64,000 bases of DNA, from positions 62,001-126,000 of the forward strand of contig NZ_JPRD01000020.1 in NCBI RefSeq assembly GCF_000817815.1, in the 5' to 3' direction. The DNA is from Vibrio owensii CAIM 1854 = LMG 25443 (GTDB lineage Bacteria > Pseudomonadota > Gammaproteobacteria > Enterobacterales > Vibrionaceae). The position numbers and the translations under genes are program-made. The notes under the pieces were generated by a model, which was given only the letters and a program-made list of their open reading frames with translations, ran no database searches and was not told where the DNA came from. This document shows positions 28,259 through 36,731 of the stretch, piece by piece. Every line of letters starts with the position of its first letter. The stretch's first letter is position 1.

Positions 28259-28687
28259 ATGAAATTACTCCATCTGCAACTTTTCTGGTACGAAAAACAT
28301 CACACCCTATTGGAGATGGAAGACCTGCCAATTCTCACCCCAGCGCAAGAGCAAGAACTGCGTAAGTGGGCGAAAACACGCCGCAAAATCCTCAGCTACG
28401 AAGTGCACCAACAGCCTTGGGTAAAAGTGAACGTCGACGGTTTCTCATCGATTTTAGAGCTCAAACCAAATGGTACGCTGGTGGAAAAAGACTTGTTCAG
28501 TGAGCGTGGTTTGCAGGGCTTATGGAAGGTCAGCGACGGCTTTTTGTTTATTAAAGTCATCAGCGGTGAATTCATCGTTGAATATCAAATTGTTGGTCAC
28601 ACTGAAAACAATGTGCACAGTGGTATCGAGTACATCAACGGCAAAATCAGCACCTACAGTAAATTTGCCAAACTCGCGAATAATTAA
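28259..28687 (+). CDS. Hypothetical protein
   Basis: A 142-residue soluble protein I cannot assign. The N-terminal half is charged and helical (MEDLPILTPAQEQELRKWAKTRRKI); the second half looks like a small beta domain with alternating strands (WVKVNVDGFSSILELKPNGTLVEKDLF, GLWKVSDGFLFIKVISGEFIVEYQIVGH). No signal peptide or membrane helix. The ribosome binding site is weak (ATG 28259 after TTAATCTGA), so the start is uncertain. It is monocistronic with its own terminator, and its codon use looks like that of its neighbours. Confidence 0.75.
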   Translation: MKLLHLQLFWYEKHHTLLEMEDLPILTPAQEQELRKWAKTRRKILSYEVHQQPWVKVNVDGFSSILELKPNGTLVEKDLFSERGLQGLWKVSDGFLFIKVISGEFIVEYQIVGHTENNVHSGIEYINGKISTYSKFAKLANN

Positions 28688-28710
28688 GCTGATTCAATTC
28701 GATGTAGAGA

Positions 28711-28734
28711 AAGGAGCCAAAGTGCTCCTTTTTT
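28711..28734 (+). terminator. Rho-independent terminator
   Basis: AAGGAGC pairs with GCTCCTT around a CAAAGT loop, followed by six Ts; ends the hypothetical gene at 28259. Confidence 0.88.
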
Positions 28735-28838
28735 GTTGCGAATAGAAAATCCCAACTATTCTTACTTCAAGCAATGAAATCAATGCGTTAATATCCAAGT
28801 CATTACCTTATTTCGAACAGTAGCAGGAGGCATGAATC

Positions 28839-29705
28839 GTGTCTGAAAAAATATCGACGTCGGCGCTGGCAAAAATGCGTCAGATAGAAGCTAAGCTGCT
28901 GTTTGCGGATCTCAAACGCGCAGGTTACATCGTTCGCCAAGACGAGAAATGGATTTTGACCGAAGAGGGCGCCAAATTTGGTGGTGAGTATGTCGATCAC
29001 CCTAAATTTGGGCAGTTCATCGTATGGCCGACCAACTTGCACATCGAGCTTGCCGCAACATCTGGCAAAACTTACAGCGCAACCCAGTTGGGTGAGAAGC
29101 TTAAGCTCAATGCCAAGCGCATGAACCAGCTGTTAAGTGAATTAGGTTGGATCAGTAAATCTGAAGAAGGTTGGAGCTTAACTGAAGCCGGAATCCGCGC
29201 TGGTGGGCAGCAGAGAACCGATAAAGAATCGCAGAATACCTTTGTGGTGTGGCACGACGTAGTGCTACGTAACAAGCGTCTTAAGCAGTCTGTGATTGAG
29301 TTTTTAGGTCAAGATGCCGAGTCCCATTCCACAGATAAGTCGTTTTCTAGTTTTCGCCAGAAGTTTGAAGCTAAGCATCGCACTTTAGACGGGCATTATG
29401 TTCGTTCTAAAGGAGAACTGTTGATCGATAATTGGCTGTATCTGGCAGGAGTAGTGCACGCTTATGAGCGCCAATTGCCGATCGACCAAGACGTGACTAG
29501 CGATTTCTACCTGCCAGGTGGCAAAGTCTATTTGCAGTTTTGGGGTAGCGACACCGGTGAGATGCTAGAAGCGGAACGAGAGAAGATTCGTGCGGTGTAC
29601 GAGCAGCATAACTTCAACCTCATTGAGGTCGAACCGAGTGAGTTAGATAAGCTCGATGAGGTATTGCCGAAACGTCTGCGCCAGTTTGGCATTCAAGCTT
29701 ATTAG
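28839..29705 (+). CDS. Uncharacterised protein with restriction-nuclease-like C-terminal domain
   Basis: A 288-residue cytoplasmic protein. The N-terminal half has two related helical modules that each end in a short wing (YIVRQDEKWILTEEGAKFGGEYVD and WISKSEEGWSLTEAGIRAGGQQ), suggesting a duplicated winged-helix unit. The C-terminal part resembles a PD-(D/E)XK fold: SKGELLIDNWLYLAGVVHAYERQL, then TSDFYLPGGKVYLQFWG, where the usual E-x-W position is Gln. Start is GTG 28839 with AGGAGG 8 nt upstream; the ATG at 28832 touches that site and ends within a few codons. In databases, relatives have sometimes carried unrelated enzyme names; nothing here supports a kinase. Confidence 0.8.
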   Translation: MSEKISTSALAKMRQIEAKLLFADLKRAGYIVRQDEKWILTEEGAKFGGEYVDHPKFGQFIVWPTNLHIELAATSGKTYSATQLGEKLKLNAKRMNQLLSELGWISKSEEGWSLTEAGIRAGGQQRTDKESQNTFVVWHDVVLRNKRLKQSVIEFLGQDAESHSTDKSFSSFRQKFEAKHRTLDGHYVRSKGELLIDNWLYLAGVVHAYERQLPIDQDVTSDFYLPGGKVYLQFWGSDTGEMLEAEREKIRAVYEQHNFNLIEVEPSELDKLDEVLPKRLRQFGIQAY

Positions 29706-29766
29706 ACGTTCCGCTAGCGGTTGTTTAAATTCCTAAACCTTCAAACCTGCCAGTCTTTAAAAACGA

Positions 29767-29793
29767 AAAAACCCGTGAGTCATCACGGGTTTT
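29767..29793. terminator. Bidirectional rho-independent terminator
   Basis: AACCCGTGA pairs with TCACGGGTT, with A-rich and T-rich flanks. Serves the convergent gene at 28839 and nagB. Confidence 0.88.
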
Positions 29794-29831
29794 GTGTATT
29801 CAGCGTTTATCTTTGGTTGTTACCCGAGGGA

Positions 29832-30632
29832 TTAGAAACCTTTGATGTTTTCCGCTTCTAGCTCAGAGAAGTACTTAACTGTCTTCACTTTAAGCTCTTG
29901 TTGTGAAGGCTCATCACAAACGATCACTGCTTTAGGGTGTAGTTGAAGTGCAGAAACCGTCCATAGGTGGTTTACGCTGCCTTCTACTGCTGCTTGTAGA
30001 GCAAGTGCTTTGTTGTGACCAGTTACTAGGATCATCACTTCTTCAGCGTCTAGCAGCGTACCAACACCGATAGTTAGTGCGTATTTAGGAACTTGGTTGA
30101 TGTCGCCATCGAAGAAACGAGAGTTCGCGATACGAGTGTCTTCAGTGAGTGTCTTGATGCGAGTGCGAGAAGACAGAGAAGATGCTGGCTCGTTAAATGC
30201 GATGTGACCGTCGTTACCTACGCCGCCCATGAATAGGTTGATCTTGCCGTAAGACTTGATTTTGTCTTCGTAGCGTTGGCATTCCGCTTCGTGATCTTCC
30301 GCGTTACCGTTAAGAAGGTTGATGTTCGCTTCTTGAATGTTTACGTGGTTGAAGAAGTTGTTGTACATGAATGAACGGTATGATTCTGGGTGATCCGCAG
30401 GGATACCGATGTACTCGTCCATGTTGAAAGTCACAACGTGTTCGAAGCTCACTTCACCTGCTTGGTAAAGTTCGATCAATGCTTTGTAAGTTGCTAGAGG
30501 AGTGCCACCAGTAGGTAGACCCAGAACGAACGGACGCTCAGCAGTTGGTTTGAAGTCGTTGATGCGCTTAGCGATGTGTGCTGCTGCCCACTTGCCTACT
30601 TGTGCTGCTTGAGCTAACGGGATAAGTCTCAT
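29832..30632 (-). CDS. nagB: Glucosamine-6-phosphate deaminase
   Basis: A 266-residue enzyme, the E. coli NagB length, converting glucosamine-6-phosphate to fructose-6-phosphate and ammonia. Conserved blocks are [47 protein letters not shown] (with the catalytic Asp) and [20 protein letters not shown], plus [18 protein letters not shown]. It finishes the breakdown of chitin-derived amino sugars, which fits the chitinase gene in the same window. Here it is a single gene, not next to nagA. Confidence 0.97.
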   Translation of the reverse strand: MRLIPLAQAAQVGKWAAAHIAKRINDFKPTAERPFVLGLPTGGTPLATYKALIELYQAGEVSFEHVVTFNMDEYIGIPADHPESYRSFMYNNFFNHVNIQEANINLLNGNAEDHEAECQRYEDKIKSYGKINLFMGGVGNDGHIAFNEPASSLSSRTRIKTLTEDTRIANSRFFDGDINQVPKYALTIGVGTLLDAEEVMILVTGHNKALALQAAVEGSVNHLWTVSALQLHPKAVIVCDEPSQQELKVKTVKYFSELEAENIKGF

Positions 30633-31007
30633 TTTGTGCCCCTAGTTATTGGAATTTAAGATGTCCTGAAACATTAATTCGCATTATAAAATAAGTAATG
30701 GCGATCTGCTATTGTTTTAGGTCAAAATTTTGCTTTTTCTTTAACCAATGTTGCTTTTCTCAACAGTTTTCACGTTTGCTTGTTGCGATTACCCTCTTAT
30801 ATAGAGGGCGTTAGACTAGTTGATTAGCGTTTAAAATTTATGACTGAAAAAAAGTTTTTTGGCTGAATGAGCGAGCCAAATTGAACCGAGTTGCGTAGGA
30901 GAAAGGGAAGAAAAATGCCGAAGTTATGATCTCACGCAATCTATGGTGTGGCACGGCGTTTCTTCCTTAACCATACTTAAAGTGTGTTTATTGCTGAGGG
31001 AATCGCA
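30633..31007. promoter_or_regulatory. nagB upstream region with AT-rich inverted repeats
   Basis: The 375-bp divergent gap holds an AT-rich dyad at 30673-30699 (arms near ATTAATTCG and ATAAGTAAT around ATTATAAA) about 40 bp before nagB, similar in composition to NagC/Mlc operators. It also has a perfect 6-bp-arm palindrome (CCCTCT / AGAGGG, 30792-30808). I see no gene in the gap. NagC control of nagB is known in Vibrio and E. coli; assigning this dyad to NagC is inference. Confidence 0.45.
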
Positions 31008-31259
31008 ATGAAAAACGACTTAGACGCAACCAAAGTGCTGCAAGCATACGAATGTGTGATGAACAACGGTACGCCTACCGAGTTTGGCAAGATGTATGAA
31101 GGGGTAGAAGCCTTTTCTGATTACGACGGCTATAACGTGTTTCTGAGAGGCAATGGCGTGGAGCTTAAAGTGGGTTTCCACAACACCTATCAGCTGGAGT
31201 ACGACCAAGAGCATCTTAAAGACAGCTTCTTGAAGAAGGTCGCTATGTTGGCGAAATGA
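31008..31259 (+). CDS. DUF3081-like small protein
   Basis: An 83-residue soluble protein, probably of the DUF3081 family known from Vibrio and Shewanella: NGTPTEFGKMYEGVEAFSDYDGYNVFLRGNGVELKVGFHNTYQLEYD looks like a compact alpha/beta unit with an aromatic core. ATG 31008 has TGAGGGA 7 nt upstream; the 8 codons before it lack a site. Function unknown. Followed by a good terminator, so it is monocistronic. Confidence 0.78.
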   Translation: MKNDLDATKVLQAYECVMNNGTPTEFGKMYEGVEAFSDYDGYNVFLRGNGVELKVGFHNTYQLEYDQEHLKDSFLKKVAMLAK

Positions 31260-31295
31260 GTGCTTGCCGGATAAATAGGTTTACTAAAAAAATGA

Positions 31296-31328
31296 AAAAG
31301 CCCTTTGGTGAAACACCTCTGGGCTTTT
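31296..31328 (+). terminator. Rho-independent terminator
   Basis: AAAAGCCC pairs with GGGCTTTT, with an inner stem TGGTG / CACCT, between the DUF3081-like gene and the convergent maoP. Confidence 0.82.
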
Positions 31329-31406
31329 GGAAAAGAAAAATTTTTGCAACTCCACAGAATGAAACACTCTGAGGATTAACCAAGCATTAAGGCTTGGCAG
31401 AGTCGG

Positions 31407-31760
31407 TTAATCGTCTTCTGCTAGGCTCTCTTCTGCGTAGTCATCTGTCGCCTCTGGTTTGTTACGACCATTTAGCGTGTGGAAGCGTTTGCGACCACGA
31501 GCTAATTGTGTGTATTTTAACCAAGTGCGCTCGATCTTAGTTTTCGCTTTGCCTGGGTTTTCCAGAACTTTTACGAAGTGTTTCTCTTCGCTGTTCTCAG
31601 GTGTCAACTCGCCTGACTCTAGGCCAAGCATAGTATCCCCATAAATTGTTAGGATTTCCTCTTCTGAAAGAGTAAAATCGCCAGACTTTGCAAAGCCGCG
31701 TGGGAATTTTACGTTGTCGTAAAAACGTTTTTTGCCATGACGAAATTCAGTGTCAGACAT
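31407..31760 (-). CDS. maoP: Macrodomain Ori organisation protein (DUF413)
   Basis: A 117-residue protein of the DUF413 family (E. coli YifE/MaoP). The family core is FYDNVKFPRGFAKSGDFTLSEEEILTIYGDTMLGLESGELTPENSEEKHFVKVL, followed by a basic stretch (KTKIERTWLKYTQLARGRKRFHTLNG). In E. coli MaoP with the maoS site organises the Ori macrodomain. It is divergent from the LysR gene hdfR here as in E. coli, which strengthens both names. ATG 31760 is used because upstream codons in this frame lack a site and family similarity. Confidence 0.92.
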   Translation of the reverse strand: MSDTEFRHGKKRFYDNVKFPRGFAKSGDFTLSEEEILTIYGDTMLGLESGELTPENSEEKHFVKVLENPGKAKTKIERTWLKYTQLARGRKRFHTLNGRNKPEATDDYAEESLAEDD

Positions 31761-31908
31761 ATCAACAGCCTCTGTAACCGTTATTGATGAATGTGATGAA
31801 TTACGGCGAAAATTAGGCGCAAAGCTAACAAAAGAAAAACAAAACTTTTTTGTCGTCAAAATTTTAATTAGTTGTTAATCTGGTTTTATATTGACCAGGA
31901 GATGGTTT

Positions 31909-32802
31909 ATGGATGTAAAGGTCTTTCGAACATTTTTAGAGCTGGCAAAGGTTCGTCACTTCGGACGAGCTGCTGAGAACTTGTACATTACTCAAGCCGC
32001 AGTGAGCGCACGCATCAAACAACTCGAAAGTTATTTCGATACGCAGTTGTTTATTCGTGATCGAAATAACATAAAGTTGACCTCCGCAGGTGAGCGTTTA
32101 ATAGGCTATGCAGAGGTGATGGTCACCACTTTGCAGCAAGCCAAACTCGAATTATCCCTCGAAGATGGCAAAGCGTTACAGCTCACCATGGGTGGTACGC
32201 CGAACATTTGGGATGCTTACCTGCAAAACTGTTTGAGTGTCGTAACGGACTCGTTTGGTGGTTACGGTTTTATGGCGGAAGTCATGGGACGTGAGATGCT
32301 AAGCCGCAGCCTGTTGGAACGTACACTCGATATGGCTTTCGCCTTCGATCAAATCAAAGCGGATGAGCTTAACTGCAAAAAAGTTGCTGACGTGGTGTTG
32401 GTGCTGGTGTCTACCGAACAAGATTCTCTTGATACGGTGTTTAACAAGAAATACGTTTACGTTGATTGGGGTACGCGCTTCGCTTCAGAACACGCGGAAC
32501 GTCACCCGAAAATCCCAGCGCCTTACCTTCGTACTTCTACCGCTCGTATCGCGTTAGACTTCGTTTTAGAGAAAGGTGGCAGCGCATACCTACCAGCGTC
32601 TCTGGTAGAGCCGTTTATTGCAAGCGGACAGCTCCACAAGGTGTCTGGCGTAGAAGATTGGTACCGCCCTATCTATTTGAGCTATCGCAAAGCCAGCACG
32701 TCTGTAGAAGCGATTAAGCAGGTTGAAGAAATCGTAAAAGAGATTGACCCGTTAACGGCCTACAGCTTGCAGCAAATTGCGGACATTCCTGCAGATGAGT
32801 AA
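31909..32802 (+). CDS. hdfR: HdfR-type LysR regulator
   Basis: A 297-residue LysR protein. The HTH region [65 protein letters not shown] closely follows E. coli HdfR ([25 protein letters not shown]). HdfR represses the flagellar master operon flhDC in E. coli; Vibrio lacks flhDC, so the target must differ. ATG 31909 has AGGAG 8 nt upstream. Divergent from maoP across about 150 bp, the same neighbourhood as in enterobacteria, and ends in a strong terminator. Confidence 0.88.
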   Translation: [297 protein letters not shown]

Positions 32803-32836
32803 TTTCTGCTTTTGCGATCCAGAGCAAACTTAAACG

Positions 32837-32868
32837 AAAACCCCTTGGTGTGATGCCAAGGGGTTTTT
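32837..32868 (+). terminator. Rho-independent terminator after hdfR
   Basis: AAAACCCCTTGG pairs with CCAAGGGGTTTT around a TGTGATG loop, then more Ts. Confidence 0.9.
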
Positions 32869-32928
32869 TATATGAGGCTACATAAATCTTGAAGTATTTA
32901 TAAACCTAAGTAATGGCTGAACCGAGAG

Positions 32929-33552
32929 TTATGGCAGATCGAACACCAATGCGGTTGTTGGTTTGTCCGAATCATTGCGGAACACTATGGTGCTCTGCTG
33001 TTCAACTTTCGCTCCATCACCACCGGTCAATGTGGTGTTGTCAACTTTGAGTACACCTTCCACTTGATGAACATACACGTTGCGACCTGATTCAATAGCA
33101 AAGCTTAACTCGGAGTTAGCGTCGAGAATCAACTGATGCAGTGTGGCATCTTGCTTGATGTGCAGCGTGCCATTCTCACCGGTTGGTGTCGCAATGGTGG
33201 TTAAGCCTTTTTCCTGACCAAAGTCTTTTTGTTGGTAACCTGGTTTATTGCCAAACGTGTTTGGTTGAATCCAGATTTGTAGAAAGCGCAGTGTTTCACT
33301 GTCTGAGGCGTTGCCTTCACTGTCTTTGTGAGCGATAACGCCTTGCAAAACATAACTGATGATCTCCATGTCGCGGTGACCATGTGTATCAAACCCTGCA
33401 TTAGGTTCTACAACGTCATCGTTAATCACGCGTAGCTCTGAAAAGCCCATGTGTTGCGGATCGTAGTAGCTGCCGAAAGAGAAACTGTGCTTACTGTCGA
33501 GCCAACCAAAATTCGCGCGACCACGGTCATTTGCATGTCTTACGGTAATCAT
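32929..33552 (-). CDS. Pirin-family protein
   Basis: A 207-residue bicupin of the pirin family. The N-terminal metal-binding cupin is clear: RANFGWLDSKHSFSFGSYYDPQHMGFSELRVINDDVVEPNAGFDTHGHRDMEIISYVLQG, with His/Glu ligands in HGHRDME. Bacterial pirins such as YhhW have quercetinase activity or act as redox regulators. ATG 33552 is preferred over 33558, because AGGAGG touches the latter. It lies 24 bp after the DoxX gene on the same strand, forming a two-gene operon. Confidence 0.92.
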   Translation of the reverse strand: MITVRHANDRGRANFGWLDSKHSFSFGSYYDPQHMGFSELRVINDDVVEPNAGFDTHGHRDMEIISYVLQGVIAHKDSEGNASDSETLRFLQIWIQPNTFGNKPGYQQKDFGQEKGLTTIATPTGENGTLHIKQDATLHQLILDANSELSFAIESGRNVYVHQVEGVLKVDNTTLTGGDGAKVEQQSTIVFRNDSDKPTTALVFDLP

Positions 33553-33576
33553 AATCATCTCCTCCTAGTGATCGTC

Positions 33577-34020
33577 TTACGCCAGTTTTTGACGTAGCGT
33601 TTCATCCAATGCGGCTTTGCCTGCGCCAGAGAAAGCGAGAGAAACGCTTGCTGCCAGTAGTGCTAAACCAAACTCGTAACCGTTGTTCGACATAAATAAA
33701 CCGTTTTCAAAGTGAACCGAGAAAATGGCGATCACCATAGTGAATGCTAAAGCCACTGCTGCTGGGCGGGTAAGCAGACCAAGCAAGATGAACAAGCCGC
33801 CAAAAAACTCTGCACTACCTGCTAAAAATGCCATCAGCATGCCAGGGCCCAAACCAATCGATGCCATCCATTGACCTGTACCTTCAAGACCATAACCGCC
33901 AAACCAGCCAAAAAGTTTTTGTGCGCCGTGCGCCATAAAGATGATGCCGACTGGAATGCGAAGTGCGAGTGCGCTGTAACCTGCGTTTGAAGTGGTGATT
34001 TTCTGTAGTAGTGCTTTCAT
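33577..34020 (-). CDS. DoxX-family membrane protein
   Basis: A 147-residue inner-membrane protein with four hydrophobic helices and the DoxX signature GIIFMAHGAQKLFGWFGGYGLEGTGQWMASIGLGPGMLMAFLAGSAEFFGGLFILLGLLTRPAAVAL. AAGGATAA lies before the ATG. DoxX proteins are linked to thiol and oxidative stress defence. Pairing with a pirin gene is a common arrangement in proteobacteria, and both may respond to quinone-like or electrophile stress (inference). Confidence 0.92.
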   Translation of the reverse strand: MKALLQKITTSNAGYSALALRIPVGIIFMAHGAQKLFGWFGGYGLEGTGQWMASIGLGPGMLMAFLAGSAEFFGGLFILLGLLTRPAAVALAFTMVIAIFSVHFENGLFMSNNGYEFGLALLAASVSLAFSGAGKAALDETLRQKLA

Positions 34021-34309
34021 TACTTTATCCTTTCTCGAATTTTTCTGATGCGGAGTGGTGACTCCCTTGCCGTTGAAATCAGTGTAGGTAGGAGGAGAGA
34101 AAGAAAAAATTGGGGCAATTTGATGTTCTCGTTCGATAAATTCGATGGAACGCTTTTAACTGAATAAATACAGACAGTTAGGTTGCTGTTAGGCGTTGTT
34201 TATTGGCTGTTGCTGTGGTGGTTTTGATTATGGAAATCGCAAAATTTCGAATAACTTTTCGAGCGTGTTTTGTATTTTGAAACAAGAATTCCGTAAATGC
34301 AGAGCAAAA

Positions 34310-34336
34310 AAAAGAGCACAGTAACCAGTGCTCTTT
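34310..34336 (-). terminator. Terminator within the 34021-34369 gap
   Basis: AAAAGAGCAC pairs with GTGCTCTTTT around an AGTAACCA loop. On the minus strand it follows the 67-aa gene by about 30 bp. The rest of this 349-bp gap is AT-rich and must hold the DoxX promoter; I see no other gene in it. Confidence 0.82.
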
Positions 34337-34369
34337 TGCTTTTACGATTAACAAGGGAGAAAGGAGTTT

Positions 34370-34573
34370 TTATAGATTCATTAAGCTTTCAAGCGAGTCT
34401 TCCACACTACGGTAGTGATAAGTGCGAATATTCACACCATCAGTCGCATTGATTTGAATTTCTGAAATCTCGTTATCAGAGTCGCGTTCGATAATCCCTA
34501 TCGAGTGCTCGACTGATTTACTGGTAATAACCTTGTGATTTCTAAGTACAATCACGCACGTATGTAAGTCCAT
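34370..34573 (-). CDS. Small hypothetical protein (67 aa)
   Basis: A short soluble protein with predicted beta strands (TCVIVLRNHKVITSKSVEHSIGIIERDSDNEISEIQINATDGVNIRTYHYRS) and a C-terminal acidic helix. AAGGGAA lies 8 nt before the ATG and a terminator follows, so it looks like a real independent gene. I do not recognise a family. It is divergent from alkA across about 200 bp. Confidence 0.7.
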   Translation of the reverse strand: MDLHTCVIVLRNHKVITSKSVEHSIGIIERDSDNEISEIQINATDGVNIRTYHYRSVEDSLESLMNL

Positions 34574-34776
34574 GCCAATTCCCTTTAGCCGACGTTGTTG
34601 TGTTGTTCTGATCTAACTTTAGTGCACAAATTTACTAATGCCAAAATTTCTCAATATTGAGTTCCGAAGATGGCTAATCTACAGTAACTCCCCGTTCTAC
34701 AATGAAGTTATACCGATCGAGTGGCGAGCAAGTTACCCACTCGTTAAACACCCACTGTGTACGCAAGGACAGCACT

Positions 34777-36144
34777 ATGCTCATCCACCCACACACATCG
34801 TTGACCTTCGAACAATGTCAAAAAGCACGCATGGCACGTGACAGCCGCTTTGATGGGCGCTTTTACATTGCGGTGAAAACCACAGGGATCTTCTGCCGCC
34901 CGATCTGCCCAGCTAATTTGCCCAAAGAAGAAAACGTCGAGTATTTCACTGACAAGACGCAAGCCTTGAAGGCGGGTTACCGTCCGTGCTTGCGTTGTCG
35001 CCCAGACAGTGCACCAGGATCATGGGCTTGGAAAGGGGTTGAAACCACATTTCAACGTGCGATCAATATGATCGATCAAGGTGCATTGCATCATCAGTCT
35101 CTTGCGGATCTCTCTGAGCGTCTCGGGATCTCGGATCGTTACTTGCGCATGCTGTTCGAACAATATTTGGGGATGTCACCTAAGCAGTATGCACAGTATC
35201 AGCAGCTGATGTTTGCCAAGCAGCTTTTGCATTCGAGTTCGATGTCAGTCACTGAAGTCGGTTTTGCCGCAGGTTTTAACAGCACTCGACGTTTCAATGA
35301 TGCGTTCCAAAAGATCCTTCAGCTAACGCCTTCTCAAGTGCGCAGAAAGGAGTTTGATGGCGTGGGGACGAATCGAATCGTGCTCCCTTATCGCGGTGCT
35401 CTGAACTGGCAACACATGCTCGATTTTTATCGTCTACGTGCGATTGAAGGAATGGAGCAAGTCACACAAGACGCTTACCAGCGCAATGTTTTACTCGATG
35501 ATCGCCATGCACGATTTAAGGTCACTCAAGGGGAGGGTTACTTTGAGATGGAGTTCGACATTGAAGACGTCACCAAATTGCAGAATTTGGTGTCTGGTGT
35601 GCGTCGTATGTTCGACCTTGATGCGGATGTTTGCACGGTGGAGCAGCACCTTGAATACATCGCGCCGGGATTGGTGAAAACCCACGGGATTCGTATTCCG
35701 GGCGTCTGGAGTGCGTGGGAGGCCGGTGTACGTGCTGTGCTAGGGCAGCAAGTGTCGGTCAAAGCGGCTATCGGGCAACTTAACTTGTTGGTAGCAACGC
35801 TCAGTAGCGATCAGCAAGCGCGTCACTTTCCGACGCCAGAAGCCATTGCGAATGCTGATGTTAGCTGCTTGCGTATGCCGCAAAGCCGTAAAGACACGCT
35901 TGTGCGATTTGCTCAGTACATGCAGCAAAACCCAGAAGCCGATCCGCAGCAATGGCTGGAATTAAAAGGCATTGGTCCGTGGACGGTGAGCTATGCGCAA
36001 TTGCGTGGCCAATCTCAGCCCGATTGTTTTTTAGATAAAGACTTGGTGGTGAAGAAAGCCATGCCAAACTATCCGTCATTGAATGCTCATACTGCGTCGC
36101 CTTGGGGTAGTTACGCGACTTTTCACTTATGGAATCAATCATGA
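34777..36144 (+). CDS. alkA: Ada-AlkA fusion: methyl-sensing regulator and 3-methyladenine DNA glycosylase
   Basis: A 455-residue three-part protein. Residues about 8-85 are the Ada N-terminal zinc domain with four cysteines (Cys40, Cys44, Cys71, Cys74) in [15 protein letters not shown] and [11 protein letters not shown]; Cys40 would accept methyl groups from phosphotriesters. Residues about 90-185 are an AraC HTH ([27 protein letters not shown]). The rest is the AlkA glycosylase, with the HhH hairpin [28 protein letters not shown] ending in the catalytic Asp region. E. coli AlkA alone is 282 residues. It therefore likely senses methylation, activates transcription and excises alkylated bases. 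ATG 34777 follows AAGGAC. Confidence 0.93.
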   Translation: MLIHPHTSLTFEQCQKARMARDSRFDGRFYIAVKTTGIFCRPICPANLPKEENVEYFTDKTQALKAGYRPCLRCRPDSAPGSWAWKGVETTFQRAINMIDQGALHHQSLADLSERLGISDRYLRMLFEQYLGMSPKQYAQYQQLMFAKQLLHSSSMSVTEVGFAAGFNSTRRFNDAFQKILQLTPSQVRRKEFDGVGTNRIVLPYRGALNWQHMLDFYRLRAIEGMEQVTQDAYQRNVLLDDRHARFKVTQGEGYFEMEFDIEDVTKLQNLVSGVRRMFDLDADVCTVEQHLEYIAPGLVKTHGIRIPGVWSAWEAGVRAVLGQQVSVKAAIGQLNLLVATLSSDQQARHFPTPEAIANADVSCLRMPQSRKDTLVRFAQYMQQNPEADPQQWLELKGIGPWTVSYAQLRGQSQPDCFLDKDLVVKKAMPNYPSLNAHTASPWGSYATFHLWNQS

Positions 36145-36623
36145 AATCACTTTATACGGTAATGCCAAGTCCGTTAGGCGCTGTGACCATTCAAGCTAAC
36201 GATCAAGGTTTGCTGGGAATTTGGTTTGAAACGTGTACCACCAAACCAGACGATTTGGGTGAGCGTGATGATCAACATGCCGTGCTCAGCCAAACCGTTA
36301 CTCAATTGGAAGAATACTTTGCTGGGCTGCGTAACGAATTTGACTTGCCCCTTGCTGCGACAGGTACGGATTTCCAAACTCAAGTATGGCATGCACTAAC
36401 GACCATTCCTTATGGTGAAACATGGAGTTACCAAGATCTGGCGAACGCCATCGGCAATCCGAAAGCGGTACGTGCGGTGGGACTGGCGAATGGTAAAAAC
36501 CCAATCTCGATTGTAGTGCCTTGCCATCGTGTCATCGGCAAAAGTGGCAAGCTTACTGGCTATGCTGGCGGTGTCGAGCGCAAACAGCGATTATTGGCAT
36601 TGGAGAAGGGTTCACCACTTTAA
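36141..36623 (+). CDS. ogt: Methylated-DNA--protein-cysteine methyltransferase
   Basis: A 160-residue suicide repair enzyme that removes methyl from O6-methylguanine. The acceptor is Cys128 in [34 protein letters not shown]; the upstream winged-helix part ([44 protein letters not shown]) is complete. Its ATG overlaps the stop of the fusion gene by 4 bp (ATGA), giving coupled translation. With the fusion gene this makes a self-contained adaptive response operon. Confidence 0.95.
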   Translation: MKSLYTVMPSPLGAVTIQANDQGLLGIWFETCTTKPDDLGERDDQHAVLSQTVTQLEEYFAGLRNEFDLPLAATGTDFQTQVWHALTTIPYGETWSYQDLANAIGNPKAVRAVGLANGKNPISIVVPCHRVIGKSGKLTGYAGGVERKQRLLALEKGSPL

Positions 36624-36731
36624 GTGAGGCCATTCTCAGAATCCGGCAAGGTTTACCTTATTTGCTTCGATTTTGTGTAGGGTTGTTGAGCTAATGAACA
36701 ATCCAGAGCAATGAAAAAGGATAATAAGGAT

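Noticed and set aside
28832..28846. ATG directly after AGGAGG before the nuclease-like gene
   Set aside because: It touches the ribosome site and reaches a stop within five codons; the GTG at 28839 in the main frame has proper spacing.
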